Assembly (NCBI GenBank): GCA_016234585.1
Contig: JACRBB010000008.1
Coordinates: forward strand, 1-32,204
Length of the DNA: 32,204 bases
Reading direction: 5' to 3'
Source: Candidatus Saccharimonadota bacterium
Lineage (GTDB): Bacteria; Patescibacteriota; Saccharimonadia; Saccharimonadales; UBA10212
Below are positions 1 through 9,129 of this stretch, one piece after another. How positions within the stretch are numbered: position 1 is the first letter of the stretch; each line of letters starts with the position of its first letter. The translations under genes were made by a program, and so were the position numbers. The notes beneath the pieces are model-generated. The model made no database searches. It was not told where the DNA came from and saw only the letters and a list, made by a program, of their open reading frames with translations.

Positions 1-2
1 AA

Positions 3-404
3 GAGCCCGTACAGCCAGATTTAAACGGTGAATACAGTCTTGCGATGAGGGACCACGATGATCTTTCTACGGCCACGTTAACTTACAGAGATGGCGCCTG
101 GCAATTAGAGATTGCCTGGTGCAACCCCAGGCGCAGGGAAGGCTATCAAACACTTATGTTTAACGGGAGTATACTACTAATCCACGCCGAGGTTGATTTT
201 TATGAAGCCAACCAGGACCGGTCTGTATACGATGACAAGAAAAAAATAGTCGATCCCCAGGATACTACTGATTTAACTGGTATGATGGACGAATTTGTCA
301 CGCCCGCGGAGCGCCAAGTCATAATTGCTAAACAAGCAGAACGAAAGCGCGCCAAAGGCCTGACTATAGGCGAGTTACTCGCCAGAGCGGCCGGCATACA
401 TTAG
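3..404 (+). CDS. Hypothetical protein, probably truncated by the left window edge
   Basis: The frame is open from base 3 (EPVQPDLNGEYSLAMRDHDD...) to TAG at 402-404. The listed ATG at 45 has no clear SD, so the gene probably starts upstream of the window. Confidence 0.55.
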   Translation, partial: EPVQPDLNGEYSLAMRDHDDLSTATLTYRDGAWQLEIAWCNPRRREGYQTLMFNGSILLIHAEVDFYEANQDRSVYDDKKKIVDPQDTTDLTGMMDEFVTPAERQVIIAKQAERKRAKGLTIGELLARAAGIH

Positions 405-472
405 ATAATAAAGCCCTCCTAAGCATTGACTCAGATGACGTAAGCGTGTTTTCATTATCATACAATCCGCTT

Positions 473-1039
473 ATGGCAAAAAAATCAAAGACCACAACTC
501 ATTGGTTGCAAACAACCGCTGTCAGAGTCACTCGTGTCCACTTTGTTTATGTAGCCGCTTATATTGCTTCGATAATTGTCTTTGACATGTGGAACCTATA
601 CACCCACACGGCTATCGCCCAATTGTGGACGGCCGCCGGGTTGATGCTAGCTGTGAACACGGTGCTTTGGTACATTGCCCGGATGAATTTTAGTAATAAG
701 AATATTTACGGGGCGATTGTGCTTTTTCTAATCGTGGCGGATATCATTTTTGCTTCATATAACGTGCTGTGGCAAAGGGGGCTGGCCAGTAAATCCGTCA
801 TGCTATTTGCCGTGCCAATCATAACCGCCGCGGCTCTGCGCAGTCGCAGCACGCTTTTAGCTACCACGACTCTTTGCGCGGCGGCCTATTCAACGGTTTC
901 GGTGCGGTATTTCTTCCAGCACTATGGCGAAAGCTACAGGGTAGAGCTGTATGGTACGGTCGGGTTTTACTGTGCCATATTTTTTGTACTAGCCGGACTG
1001 CTTGCAATAATCATTCTTCCCAGAACAGAACGCTTCTAA
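473..1039 (+). CDS. Hypothetical multi-pass membrane protein
   Basis: Several hydrophobic segments. The ATG at 473 (MAKKSKTTTHW) is preferred over 446; a TACAAT -10-like box lies at 461-466. Confidence 0.6.
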   Translation: MAKKSKTTTHWLQTTAVRVTRVHFVYVAAYIASIIVFDMWNLYTHTAIAQLWTAAGLMLAVNTVLWYIARMNFSNKNIYGAIVLFLIVADIIFASYNVLWQRGLASKSVMLFAVPIITAAALRSRSTLLATTTLCAAAYSTVSVRYFFQHYGESYRVELYGTVGFYCAIFFVLAGLLAIIILPRTERF

Positions 1040-1084
1040 ACCGCTTAAGCAACACCAATAATCACAACATAATGTGAGTTTTTT

Positions 1085-1107
1085 CATATACTTTATTTTT
1101 GTATATG
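1085..1107. other. Hairpin (CATATAC / GTATATG) upstream of the TasA-like gene
   Basis: Perfect 7-bp inverted repeat CATATAC-N9-GTATATG. Confidence 0.4.
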
Positions 1108-1145
1108 AGATAATAAAAGTACCAATAAAGTAAAGGGGGTGGGGT

Positions 1146-1703
1146 ATGTTAGGTATACAAAAACTAAGTCCGGTAGCACGGGCTGTCGGAACTGTCGGTG
1201 CAGTGGTAGCGCTGGCTGGCGGGGTAACGTTCGCAGCTTTAACAAGTAACCCTGTAGTTTTGGCTGATAGCCAGTTTTCAACTGGCACAGCACATCTACA
1301 GATTTGGAATGGTGCCAACTATGTTGATGGGAGCGTTCCCGGCTTTAACTTTACAAACGTAGTTCCTGGTACAGAAAGTAGTGCATTTACTTTCTGGCTC
1401 AAGAATACCGGGACTACAGCACTTGACGTTTCGATGGTGGGCAGTGACCATGCCTTCAATAACATTGCTGACCCAGACTTAGTGGATCTAAAATTCACTG
1501 ATATAACGACTGCAAGCAGTCCTTCAACGTATTCCATACAAACACTGGAAGGTGGCGGAGCGGATGCTTTACCAGGCGGCACGCTTGATCCGGGTGAAGA
1601 AAACCAATATAGCGTCACAGTTAATGTAAATCCAAGTACAGTCAGTGGCTCCTCGGCGGGCATGACTAATTTTGACCTGACATTTACTGGGGTACAGCCT
1701 TAA
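1146..1703 (+). CDS. TasA/camelysin-like secreted protein with SipW-type signal peptide
   Basis: N-terminal hydrophobic segment followed by FAALTSNPVVLADSQFSTGTAHLQI. Contains the FTNVVPGTESSAFTFWLKNTGTTALDVSM beta-sandwich pattern typical of SipW substrates and sits next to a SipW-like signal peptidase. Confidence 0.75.
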   Translation: MLGIQKLSPVARAVGTVGAVVALAGGVTFAALTSNPVVLADSQFSTGTAHLQIWNGANYVDGSVPGFNFTNVVPGTESSAFTFWLKNTGTTALDVSMVGSDHAFNNIADPDLVDLKFTDITTASSPSTYSIQTLEGGGADALPGGTLDPGEENQYSVTVNVNPSTVSGSSAGMTNFDLTFTGVQP

Positions 1704-1733
1704 CTAAACTAAAAATAAGAAGGATTACGCCCC

Positions 1734-2594
1734 ATGAAGCGTAACCTAAGTGCGATTATCGCACTGATGGTCGTAGTAATGAGCTTTGGTTTGGTATATA
1801 GCCAAGCCAAAGGCTCAAAGCTACTTAGTGTACAAAGCGGCAGTATGGTGCCAGCTCTTCATAAAGGTGACCTTGTGTCTGTAGAACGCGTCCCCGAGAG
1901 CCAGCTTGCGGTCGGGGATGTCATTACATACGTAAGTGCCAGTAATACTAAAAGAACAATCACTCACCGAATTATCTCTAAAGAAAACGGAAAAATAATT
2001 ACTAAAGGTGACGCAAATACCGTTGCGGACCAGCCCATAACTGATAAGTACGTACTGGGTAAAGTACACTATAGCTTGCCTTATGCTGGGCATGCCATAG
2101 ATTTTGTACGTAAACCCGTAGGGCTGGCATTAATTATTTATGTGCCTGCTCTGATTATTATCATTCGAGAGATTATTCTGCTTAGTGAGTACTATAAAAA
2201 ATCCACACCATATATTTCGGCAGCAATCCGTGTTCGAATGAAAGGGCGGACTAAAAAACACAAACTTTTGCCTATAACAATGGTTGCCTTATTTTCTATA
2301 ATCCTTTCTGGCTCTATTGCTTGGCCGGTTCAGGCGGCTCTTAGGAGTGACCCAGTTATTCTTGCTAATAATTCTTTTACGGTAACTGTACTACCGCCAA
2401 CTCAATGTACCGGCAATAGTACAAACGTAAATGTTGGGGGTAGCGGTGGTAATAATAACTCAACCGTCATTATCAATAACAACTCTAGTCAGACCAGCGC
2501 AACAGGCAATGCAAGTAGCAATGGCGGTACGGCTACCAGCGGCAATGCCAGCAACAGCAATACCACTTGCATAAATGTCACCGTCCACCAGTAA
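1734..2594 (+). CDS. Signal peptidase I, SipW/ER type, with substrate-like C-terminal extension rich in Asn/Gly/Ser
   Basis: VQSGSMVPALHKGDLV (catalytic Ser box), THRII (His-type dyad), ITKGDANTVADQPI. A second hydrophobic segment and an N/G/S/T-rich tail follow. Confidence 0.8.
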   Translation: MKRNLSAIIALMVVVMSFGLVYSQAKGSKLLSVQSGSMVPALHKGDLVSVERVPESQLAVGDVITYVSASNTKRTITHRIISKENGKIITKGDANTVADQPITDKYVLGKVHYSLPYAGHAIDFVRKPVGLALIIYVPALIIIIREIILLSEYYKKSTPYISAAIRVRMKGRTKKHKLLPITMVALFSIILSGSIAWPVQAALRSDPVILANNSFTVTVLPPTQCTGNSTNVNVGGSGGNNNSTVIINNNSSQTSATGNASSNGGTATSGNASNSNTTCINVTVHQ

Positions 2595-3320
2595 TTAGAT
2601 CAAGTGTACGCCCAGGGTGTTGCGGCCAGGTTCTTCACCAGTTGATCTGTGACGACGGTGAGAGAAGTAATTTTTATCACTGCCGGTGTCAATATCCTCT
2701 ACATGGATATTTTCTTTTAAAATCCCGTTGTCTATCAGCTCGTCCATTACGTAGCCGAACAAATTAATATGTATGTAATCATCCGCTTCGGTAATGTATT
2801 TGTTCCAGCTTTCATCAATATTTATTTCTTGTTTTTTCTCTTCAAAATGATCCTTACTCATTCTGTATGACTCTTTGCGGATAGAGGGACCGATATAGCA
2901 GTGAATCTGTTTGGCGGGGGAGCCCAAGGCCTTTATAACTTTGGTTGGCAGGTGCAACGCCGCGCCGCTTGTGCCAACATGGGCTAAACACAAAATATTT
3001 TTTCCTGGAACGTAAAAAACCAAAGGCATGCAGTCAGCTGCTTTTAGTACTAATAGAGCAGGAGGTCTCTCGGTAATCAACGCATCGGCTTCTAATTCCC
3101 ACAGTTCACCTGGTGTTAGAGAGTCTACGTCTATAATCGTATCTTTGCCAACCGCAGGCATATCGTAAACAGTTTTTCCGGGGAATTTGGCAATAAACTT
3201 TTCAAAATTAGCCTCCGCCTCATCTGTTAAACCAAATTTAATATTAGTATTACCTAGCTTTTTACCGGCATATCCCACGGTTATCGCATCATCAATAGTC
3301 TTTATAATCACGTCTGGCAT
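2595..3320 (-). CDS. YfiH/laccase-domain (DUF152) family protein
   Basis: AADCMPLVFYVPGKNILCLAHVG, CYIGPSIRKESYRM and C-terminal NYFSHRRHRSTGEEPGRNTLGVHLI match the YfiH family pattern. Confidence 0.8.
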   Translation of the reverse strand: MPDVIIKTIDDAITVGYAGKKLGNTNIKFGLTDEAEANFEKFIAKFPGKTVYDMPAVGKDTIIDVDSLTPGELWELEADALITERPPALLVLKAADCMPLVFYVPGKNILCLAHVGTSGAALHLPTKVIKALGSPAKQIHCYIGPSIRKESYRMSKDHFEEKKQEINIDESWNKYITEADDYIHINLFGYVMDELIDNGILKENIHVEDIDTGSDKNYFSHRRHRSTGEEPGRNTLGVHLI

Positions 3321-3396
3321 ATGTACATCCTACCACCTCTGTAAAATTACCAAAAATATGTTATTATAGCTATATAAATATTGAAGGTTAAAGATT

Positions 3397-4407
3397 ATGG
3401 ATGACAATGAAGCGCTTAATCTTAGCGCAGCCGAAAAACAAGCTAAGGAAATCTTAATAAAAGCGGATGATATAACGCGTAGAGCGGCAGATGTCCTTGC
3501 CGGTAAGTCTGGCAGTGATCCAATGGAAGTCTTTCCGGTTACTAAAGTTGTTCGTAGTGAAAATGAATATCCGGAACTCAATGATAATCAGGTTGAGGCT
3601 TTAACCGCGATAGCTAGAGAAATAGGATTTGGAAGAGAGGCTGATGTAATGCTGTCTGAGCTTGGCCTTCAAGGCGCACATGTAGTAATTGAAGGTGGCC
3701 AACCTCATAAAATAGTTGCCGAGGCTAGGATGGTTATGGAAGATACTGCCGCCCGGCCAAAAACTATTATTTTCAGCGGTTCTCAGGCAGACCACCGTAA
3801 GATAACTAGCGACACTGAAAGGGCGAGTGCGCGACGACAGTTTAACGACGAAGTGCCAGAAACCGAGTACGATGTGGCACGAAAGGTAGCCGAAAGTTTA
3901 CCAGGCTTTGTGGCTCACCAAGAAGATAAAGCATTACCATTTGGTTACAATATCCATAACAATCAAGAATTTCTACAAGAGCCTACTGGTCAATTTGTAG
4001 AGATAGGCACCGTTGGTGACACTGCAGTTGTATTGATGCGCATAGACAGTGAAACATATGTAGATGAAAAAACTGGAAAATCCAAACACCGCAAACAACC
4101 AAGCACATATGATGTAATGCGTATTGTATCCAGGGCTAGCAGTCTTTTAGGGAAAGAAGATGACCCAATTGGTTTTGTGACCAGTTCATCTTATAGCCTA
4201 TCGAGGCAGGTTGATGCTGCCCGAGCTTCCGTTGTTGGCAATCCAGTTGGGGTAGCCACTTATGGGACCACGAGACTAGCTGGAGTTAATGGTACGGATG
4301 TACCCACTTCAGTAGATCTTAGACAGTTACCAAGCGAGCTGCACACCATAGCCCGAAGATCCAGGGACCTTAGAAGTTTGCTTCAAAAAGAACTAATCAT
4401 AAAATAA
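3397..4407 (+). CDS. Hypothetical protein
   Basis: 336-aa ORF with a GAAGG SD-like motif upstream. No recognised domain. Confidence 0.6.
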   Translation: MDDNEALNLSAAEKQAKEILIKADDITRRAADVLAGKSGSDPMEVFPVTKVVRSENEYPELNDNQVEALTAIAREIGFGREADVMLSELGLQGAHVVIEGGQPHKIVAEARMVMEDTAARPKTIIFSGSQADHRKITSDTERASARRQFNDEVPETEYDVARKVAESLPGFVAHQEDKALPFGYNIHNNQEFLQEPTGQFVEIGTVGDTAVVLMRIDSETYVDEKTGKSKHRKQPSTYDVMRIVSRASSLLGKEDDPIGFVTSSSYSLSRQVDAARASVVGNPVGVATYGTTRLAGVNGTDVPTSVDLRQLPSELHTIARRSRDLRSLLQKELIIK

Positions 4408-4411
4408 ATAA

Positions 4412-4440
4412 CCCCCGCGGACTCCGAAGAGCGGCGGGGG
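4412..4440 (-). terminator. Rho-independent-like terminator for the minus-strand orphan gene
   Basis: CCCCCGC / GCGGGGG stem. Read on the minus strand it is followed by the T-rich tract TTATTTATTTT. Confidence 0.6.
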
Positions 4441-4510
4441 CTTGATGTCTGAGCGGCAGATGCCGACGGGACACGCGGTTGCGTGCAGACTTTCCGTTGG
4501 AGTTGAGCTG

Positions 4511-4825
4511 CTAGCCCTTGCGGTTGTGCAGAAGATCATGGGCATCTGGCACGAAGTGGACGTGCAGGTCGCCACTGACCATATAACCGATCAGGTTGCG
4601 ATTGGGCTCCCAGCCCCACATGCCTCTTCGGGATACGCGAATGTCGATGGTTTCGCCACCGATGGTGTAACGCAGCACGATCACTCGAGGGAACTCATCG
4701 GTGATCAGCATGTTAGGCACCAGCCCGGTGTCCTTATCTGAGCCACCCACGTCATCCATTGTCTGAAGGTCAAAGCATGACACTTTCTCGCCTACGTGCA
4801 TGACGACCCCGTAGATCAGTAACAT
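4511..4825 (-). CDS. Orphan protein with elevated GC content
   Basis: Strong SD (GGGAGG) just before the ATG on the minus strand, terminator downstream, and plausible protein composition (104 aa). Confidence 0.65.
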   Translation of the reverse strand: MLLIYGVVMHVGEKVSCFDLQTMDDVGGSDKDTGLVPNMLITDEFPRVIVLRYTIGGETIDIRVSRRGMWGWEPNRNLIGYMVSGDLHVHFVPDAHDLLHNRKG

Positions 4826-4910
4826 GCCGCCTCCCTTATTCTACCCTCGACAGGATTGCCGAGAACAAGTCAATATATTGTCATAAGTACTATAATGTGT
4901 CAATGTTTGC

Positions 4911-4928
4911 TATCTGTTTTAACAGATA
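4911..4928. promoter_or_regulatory. Perfect palindrome TATCTGTT-TT-AACAGATA upstream of polA
   Basis: 8-2-8 inverted repeat about 5 nt upstream of a TATAAT box at 4934-4939. Confidence 0.5.
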
Positions 4929-4947
4929 CGGCGTATAATTATTACTA

Positions 4948-7596
4948 ATGGCAGAGGCACGTAAAAAATTGGCGATCATAGATGGAAAATCGGTGTTTTA
5001 CCGGGGCTATTATGCCATGCCCAATCTTTCTACCAGGGAAGGCATACCTACTGGCGGCGTATATGGCTTTACCGCGATGGCATTGGAACTGGTAAAAAAG
5101 CTCAAGCCAGACTATGTTTGTGTAGCTTGGGACAAACCCAAAACTAACATTAGAAAACGGCTGGAAATATACCCCCAGTACAAGGCCGGCCGCAAAGCTC
5201 CGCCGCCCGATTTTTATGCGCAAATACCCCTGTTACACGACCTACTGAAAGCCTTTGGCTGGCCGCTTTATGAACTAGACGATTACGAAGCCGACGACAT
5301 TATGGGCGCCTTTGCTGTGCAGGCCCGCAAAAAAGACGTCGAGACCATGCTAATTACATCTGATTTGGATGCCTTGCAGCTAGTTAACAGCCATACCCAT
5401 GTATATGCGCTTAAAAAGGGCTTTACTAATATCGAGCTGTTCCACCCAGAAAGTTTTGTGGAGAAATACGGCATTGATCCGCACCAGTTTTTAGACCTAA
5501 AAGCCCTAAAAGGTGATAGCTCCGACAACATTCCAGGTGTACCGGGCGTTGGCGAAAAAACCGCGCTAGAGCTGATAAAAAGCTATAAAACGTTGGAAGG
5601 CGTTTACGAAAACCTGGACCTCATAAAACCGACCCTAAGAGCAAAGCTGGAGGCCGGTAAAGACCTGGCCTACCTCAGTAAAAAACTGGCTTGCATCTGG
5701 ACCGACGCGCCCATAAAACTCGACCTAAAAGCGATGGATGGCACCAAAATAGACACCGCCGAACTTAGGGATATGCTACAAAAACTAGAGTTTAAGAGCC
5801 TGTTAAATAACTTGCCGACAAACATGCAAAACGTGGCTCCTGCGGCGGACACCACGGCTGGCGTTAAGCTAAAGCTACCCCAAAATGTACTCATAGATAG
5901 CAATAAAAAACTCGCAGAACTTAAACTGGAAGATTCTGAACAACTATTCATATGCTCACGCGCCGCCGGCCGGCACGGTCGTGACCCACAAGTGCTTTTA
6001 CTGGCAACCGATGACAGCCAAATGTACACCCTGGACCTTACGAAACTCACCCCTGAAGCTGTCCAAAAAAATATAACCTCTAACCTACAACCTACAACCT
6101 CTCTGGTTGGCTACGACGTAAAGTCCACACTTAAAGTTTTACGCGAACTTGGCTGTGACCCGCTACCGGCAGTCGGGCATGACGTTTTAGTGGGAGCCTT
6201 TTTAATCAACGCGCTTGTGCGTGCCCAAAGCCTTACCGATCTGGCGATCGATAATCTAGGCTACGATGGTGCGCCGTTTGAGGATTTACCAACAGAGGAT
6301 TTTATAACCAGGGCTCCCGAAATAATGGCCGTAATCGTTCAACTGCACGCCTATCAGGCAAAAGAGTTGGCTAAGTTGCCTAAAGTAGCAGGCTTAGCCA
6401 AAGACGTGGAGTGGCCGGTCATACCGGTGATAGCCGACATGGAGTACCGAGGTATGAAGCTAAACAGCGCTTACCTGAATAAATTCTCCAAAGAGCTAGA
6501 AGACAGCATCAGCGACCTGGAGCAGCAAATCTATGGCCATGCCGATCACGAGTTTAACATCAGCTCGCCGGCGCAACTGGCGGACATCTTGTTCACAAAA
6601 CTTAATCTGCCTACGCTTAATATCAAGAAAACCAAAACCGGCTACAGCACGGCCGCTAGCGAACTGGATAAATTAAGGGGCCAACACCCTATAATTGATC
6701 TGATAACCAGCTATCGGGAGGTCACGAAACTTAAGAGTACTTACGTAGATACGTTGCCGACAATGGTCGACGACAATGGCCGGGTGCACACAACTTTTAA
6801 CCTAACCGTGGCCCAAACCGGCAGGTTGTCTAGCGCCGACCCAAATTTGCAGAATATTCCTGTTCGCACAGAACTTGGCAACCGCATCCGCACAGCCTTC
6901 GAGGTAGATAAGGGCAACGTGCTGGTAAGCGCCGACTACAGCCAGTTTGAAATCCGGCTGGCAGCTGCCTTAAGCGGCGACAAAGGCATGATAGAGTCGT
7001 TTAACAACGATCGTGACATCCACACCGAAACTGCTGCGCTGGTTTACGGCATTAAGCCGGAAGAGGTTACCAAGCAACAGAGGTACCAGTCTAAAGCTGT
7101 TAACTTTGGCATCATGTACGGCCAGGGACCACATGCGCTGAGCGTAGGAACCGGCATGACGTTTTCTGATGCCCGAGATTTTATAGCCAAATATTTTGAA
7201 ATTCGCCCCAAACTCAAAGAGTTTATTGAACACACCAGGAAGTTGGCATTGGAACAGGGGTACGTGGAGACTTTACTAGGTAGGCGGCGCCCAACACCGG
7301 ATGTAAAATCGTCCAATTTCGTAGTTCGTGAGGCTGCTTACCGCGCTGCAGTTAATATGCCGCTGCAGGGCAGCGCCGCCGATATTATGAAGCTAGCTAT
7401 GACCAAGGTAAGTAAAAAACTGGATAGCGACTGCCACCTGTTGCTACAAGTACACGACAGCATTATGGTGGAATGCCCAGCCGGCAAGGCCAAAGCCTGT
7501 GGCAAGCTGATGAAAGACACCATGGAAAACGCCTATAAACTACCAGTAAAACTAAGAGTAGACATAACCATCGGCAAAAACTGGGGTAAGTTATGA
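4948..7596 (+). CDS. polA: DNA polymerase I
   Basis: N-terminal 5'-3' exonuclease motifs (DYEADDIMGAFA, KGDSSDNIPGVPGVGEKTA) and polymerase motifs (SADYSQFEIRLAA, QRYQSKAVNFGIMYGQG, LLQVHDSIMVE). Confidence 0.97.
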   Translation: MAEARKKLAIIDGKSVFYRGYYAMPNLSTREGIPTGGVYGFTAMALELVKKLKPDYVCVAWDKPKTNIRKRLEIYPQYKAGRKAPPPDFYAQIPLLHDLLKAFGWPLYELDDYEADDIMGAFAVQARKKDVETMLITSDLDALQLVNSHTHVYALKKGFTNIELFHPESFVEKYGIDPHQFLDLKALKGDSSDNIPGVPGVGEKTALELIKSYKTLEGVYENLDLIKPTLRAKLEAGKDLAYLSKKLACIWTDAPIKLDLKAMDGTKIDTAELRDMLQKLEFKSLLNNLPTNMQNVAPAADTTAGVKLKLPQNVLIDSNKKLAELKLEDSEQLFICSRAAGRHGRDPQVLLLATDDSQMYTLDLTKLTPEAVQKNITSNLQPTTSLVGYDVKSTLKVLRELGCDPLPAVGHDVLVGAFLINALVRAQSLTDLAIDNLGYDGAPFEDLPTEDFITRAPEIMAVIVQLHAYQAKELAKLPKVAGLAKDVEWPVIPVIADMEYRGMKLNSAYLNKFSKELEDSISDLEQQIYGHADHEFNISSPAQLADILFTKLNLPTLNIKKTKTGYSTAASELDKLRGQHPIIDLITSYREVTKLKSTYVDTLPTMVDDNGRVHTTFNLTVAQTGRLSSADPNLQNIPVRTELGNRIRTAFEVDKGNVLVSADYSQFEIRLAAALSGDKGMIESFNNDRDIHTETAALVYGIKPEEVTKQQRYQSKAVNFGIMYGQGPHALSVGTGMTFSDARDFIAKYFEIRPKLKEFIEHTRKLALEQGYVETLLGRRRPTPDVKSSNFVVREAAYRAAVNMPLQGSAADIMKLAMTKVSKKLDSDCHLLLQVHDSIMVECPAGKAKACGKLMKDTMENAYKLPVKLRVDITIGKNWGKL

Positions 7597-8006
7597 GTGA
7601 ATACCAAATTCATAAAGCAGCAGGAATAATTATTCAAGATAGGCAACTATTGGTCGAACGATCTTTTGGCAAACAATTTTTTATAGCCCCTGGTGGAAAA
7701 GTTAAAGCGAGAGAAACCCCTCCAAAAGCTTTAATTCGGGAACTTCGGGAAGAGTTCGGCATTGAAACTATTGAAGAAGATTTTGAGCCATTTGGTACTT
7801 ATTATGCCGATGCGGCGGGCCAAGAACATTTGAGGCTTCGTGAAGATGTTTTTATGGTTAAAAAATGGATAGGTGAGGTTGCCGCTAACAGTGAGGTTGA
7901 GGAAATTGCATGGATAACCTCCAGCCCACCAGAAGAAATGAAAATCGGCTCAACTCTAACTGATGAAATTATGCCTCGTTTGAAGAAGATAGGATTATTA
8001 GATTAA
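7593..8006 (+). CDS. NUDIX hydrolase
   Basis: NUDIX box GGKVKARETPPKALIRELREEFGIE. Overlaps the polA stop by 4 bp. Confidence 0.88.
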   Translation: MSEYQIHKAAGIIIQDRQLLVERSFGKQFFIAPGGKVKARETPPKALIRELREEFGIETIEEDFEPFGTYYADAAGQEHLRLREDVFMVKKWIGEVAANSEVEEIAWITSSPPEEMKIGSTLTDEIMPRLKKIGLLD

Positions 8007-8575
8007 TGAATGATGGAATGATAGACGTTTTGGACCAGTGGGGCGATAAAACAGGGGAGATATTGCCCAAAACCGAAGTTCATAAACGTGAGCTGTGGCA
8101 TGCTGGCGCGCACTTGTGGATCTATAACTCTAAAGGCGAAGTGCTTTTGCAGCACAGAAGCCCAGGAAAAAAGATATTTCCGGATACATGGGATATATCT
8201 GTTGCTGGCCATGTTGATAGTGGCGAGACTCCACCGCAGACCTTAGTTAGGGAAGCAAAGGAAGAACTTGACCTAACTATTGACCCAGAACTTCTCAGAT
8301 TTATTGGCATAACGTTTTTTGACGCTAAGCTACCAGTAGGCTGGATTCACCGAGTTTTTGATTGGACCTATATTTTACAGATGGAAATAGACCTAAAGTC
8401 GTTAAAGTTCCAAGAAACAGAAGTGGATGATATAAAATGGCATCCCATGGATGACTTTGAGCGAGATATTAACAGTCCTGAAATATTTAAACGCTATTCA
8501 GCCCGACCCAAGTATGTCTATCAGATGGCAATAACTGAGATTCAGGATATGCTCATTAAAAACCAGAGCGAGTAA
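8006..8575 (+). CDS. NUDIX hydrolase (IDI/YfcD-like)
   Basis: NUDIX box GHVDSGETPPQTLVREAKEELDL; LWIYNSKGEVLLQHRSPGKKIFPDTWD. Confidence 0.88.
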   Translation: MNDGMIDVLDQWGDKTGEILPKTEVHKRELWHAGAHLWIYNSKGEVLLQHRSPGKKIFPDTWDISVAGHVDSGETPPQTLVREAKEELDLTIDPELLRFIGITFFDAKLPVGWIHRVFDWTYILQMEIDLKSLKFQETEVDDIKWHPMDDFERDINSPEIFKRYSARPKYVYQMAITEIQDMLIKNQSE

Positions 8576-8589
8576 ATTTAGGAGGTAAA

Positions 8590-9129
8590 GTGGTGAGCGC
8601 AGAAAAAATAAGTATAGATCAAGCTAAACCAGACAAACTTTTTTATGTTGTTGCCAACGCGGTTGTGTATAGGCCCGAGGATGGGCGCTGCTTAATCCTT
8701 AAGCGCGACGAGCGGGAAAAAGTGCATCCCGGAAAATGGGCCACGATTGGCGGTAAGTTGGAGCAGGGAGACCTGGATATAAACAAGCCCAGTAAAGTGG
8801 AGGGCGATGTTTTAGTCTTTTCTAACCCACTCTTTAAACTACTCGGTAGAGAAGCTATGGAAGAAGCCGGTGTAACAATAGTTCCACCACTGGTATTTAT
8901 TAATGAGTCGCTGATTGTCCGGCCAGATGGCATTCCTGTTCAGTTGATAACTTTTGGCGCTCGTTACGGTGGTGGGGAAGTCAGGCCAGAAAAAGGCGCG
9001 TTTACCAACTCGGCCTGGGTTAATGAGGTCGAAGTTGATAGCTATCCGACCATTGGTTCTGTATCTGAAGAAGTCAAAACCACAATCGCCCACTTTAAGA
9101 CAGAGGTTAGCCTCCAGGTTTCATATTAA
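8590..9129 (+). CDS. NUDIX hydrolase with an expanded NUDIX box
   Basis: GTG start with AGGAGG SD. WATIGGKLEQGD...LLGREAMEEAGVTI. Confidence 0.8.
   Translation: MVSAEKISIDQAKPDKLFYVVANAVVYRPEDGRCLILKRDEREKVHPGKWATIGGKLEQGDLDINKPSKVEGDVLVFSNPLFKLLGREAMEEAGVTIVPPLVFINESLIVRPDGIPVQLITFGARYGGGEVRPEKGAFTNSAWVNEVEVDSYPTIGSVSEEVKTTIAHFKTEVSLQVSY

Noticed and set aside
4442-4741. 99-aa plus-strand ORF
   Set aside because: Opposite strand to the 104-aa minus ORF, which has the SD and terminator.
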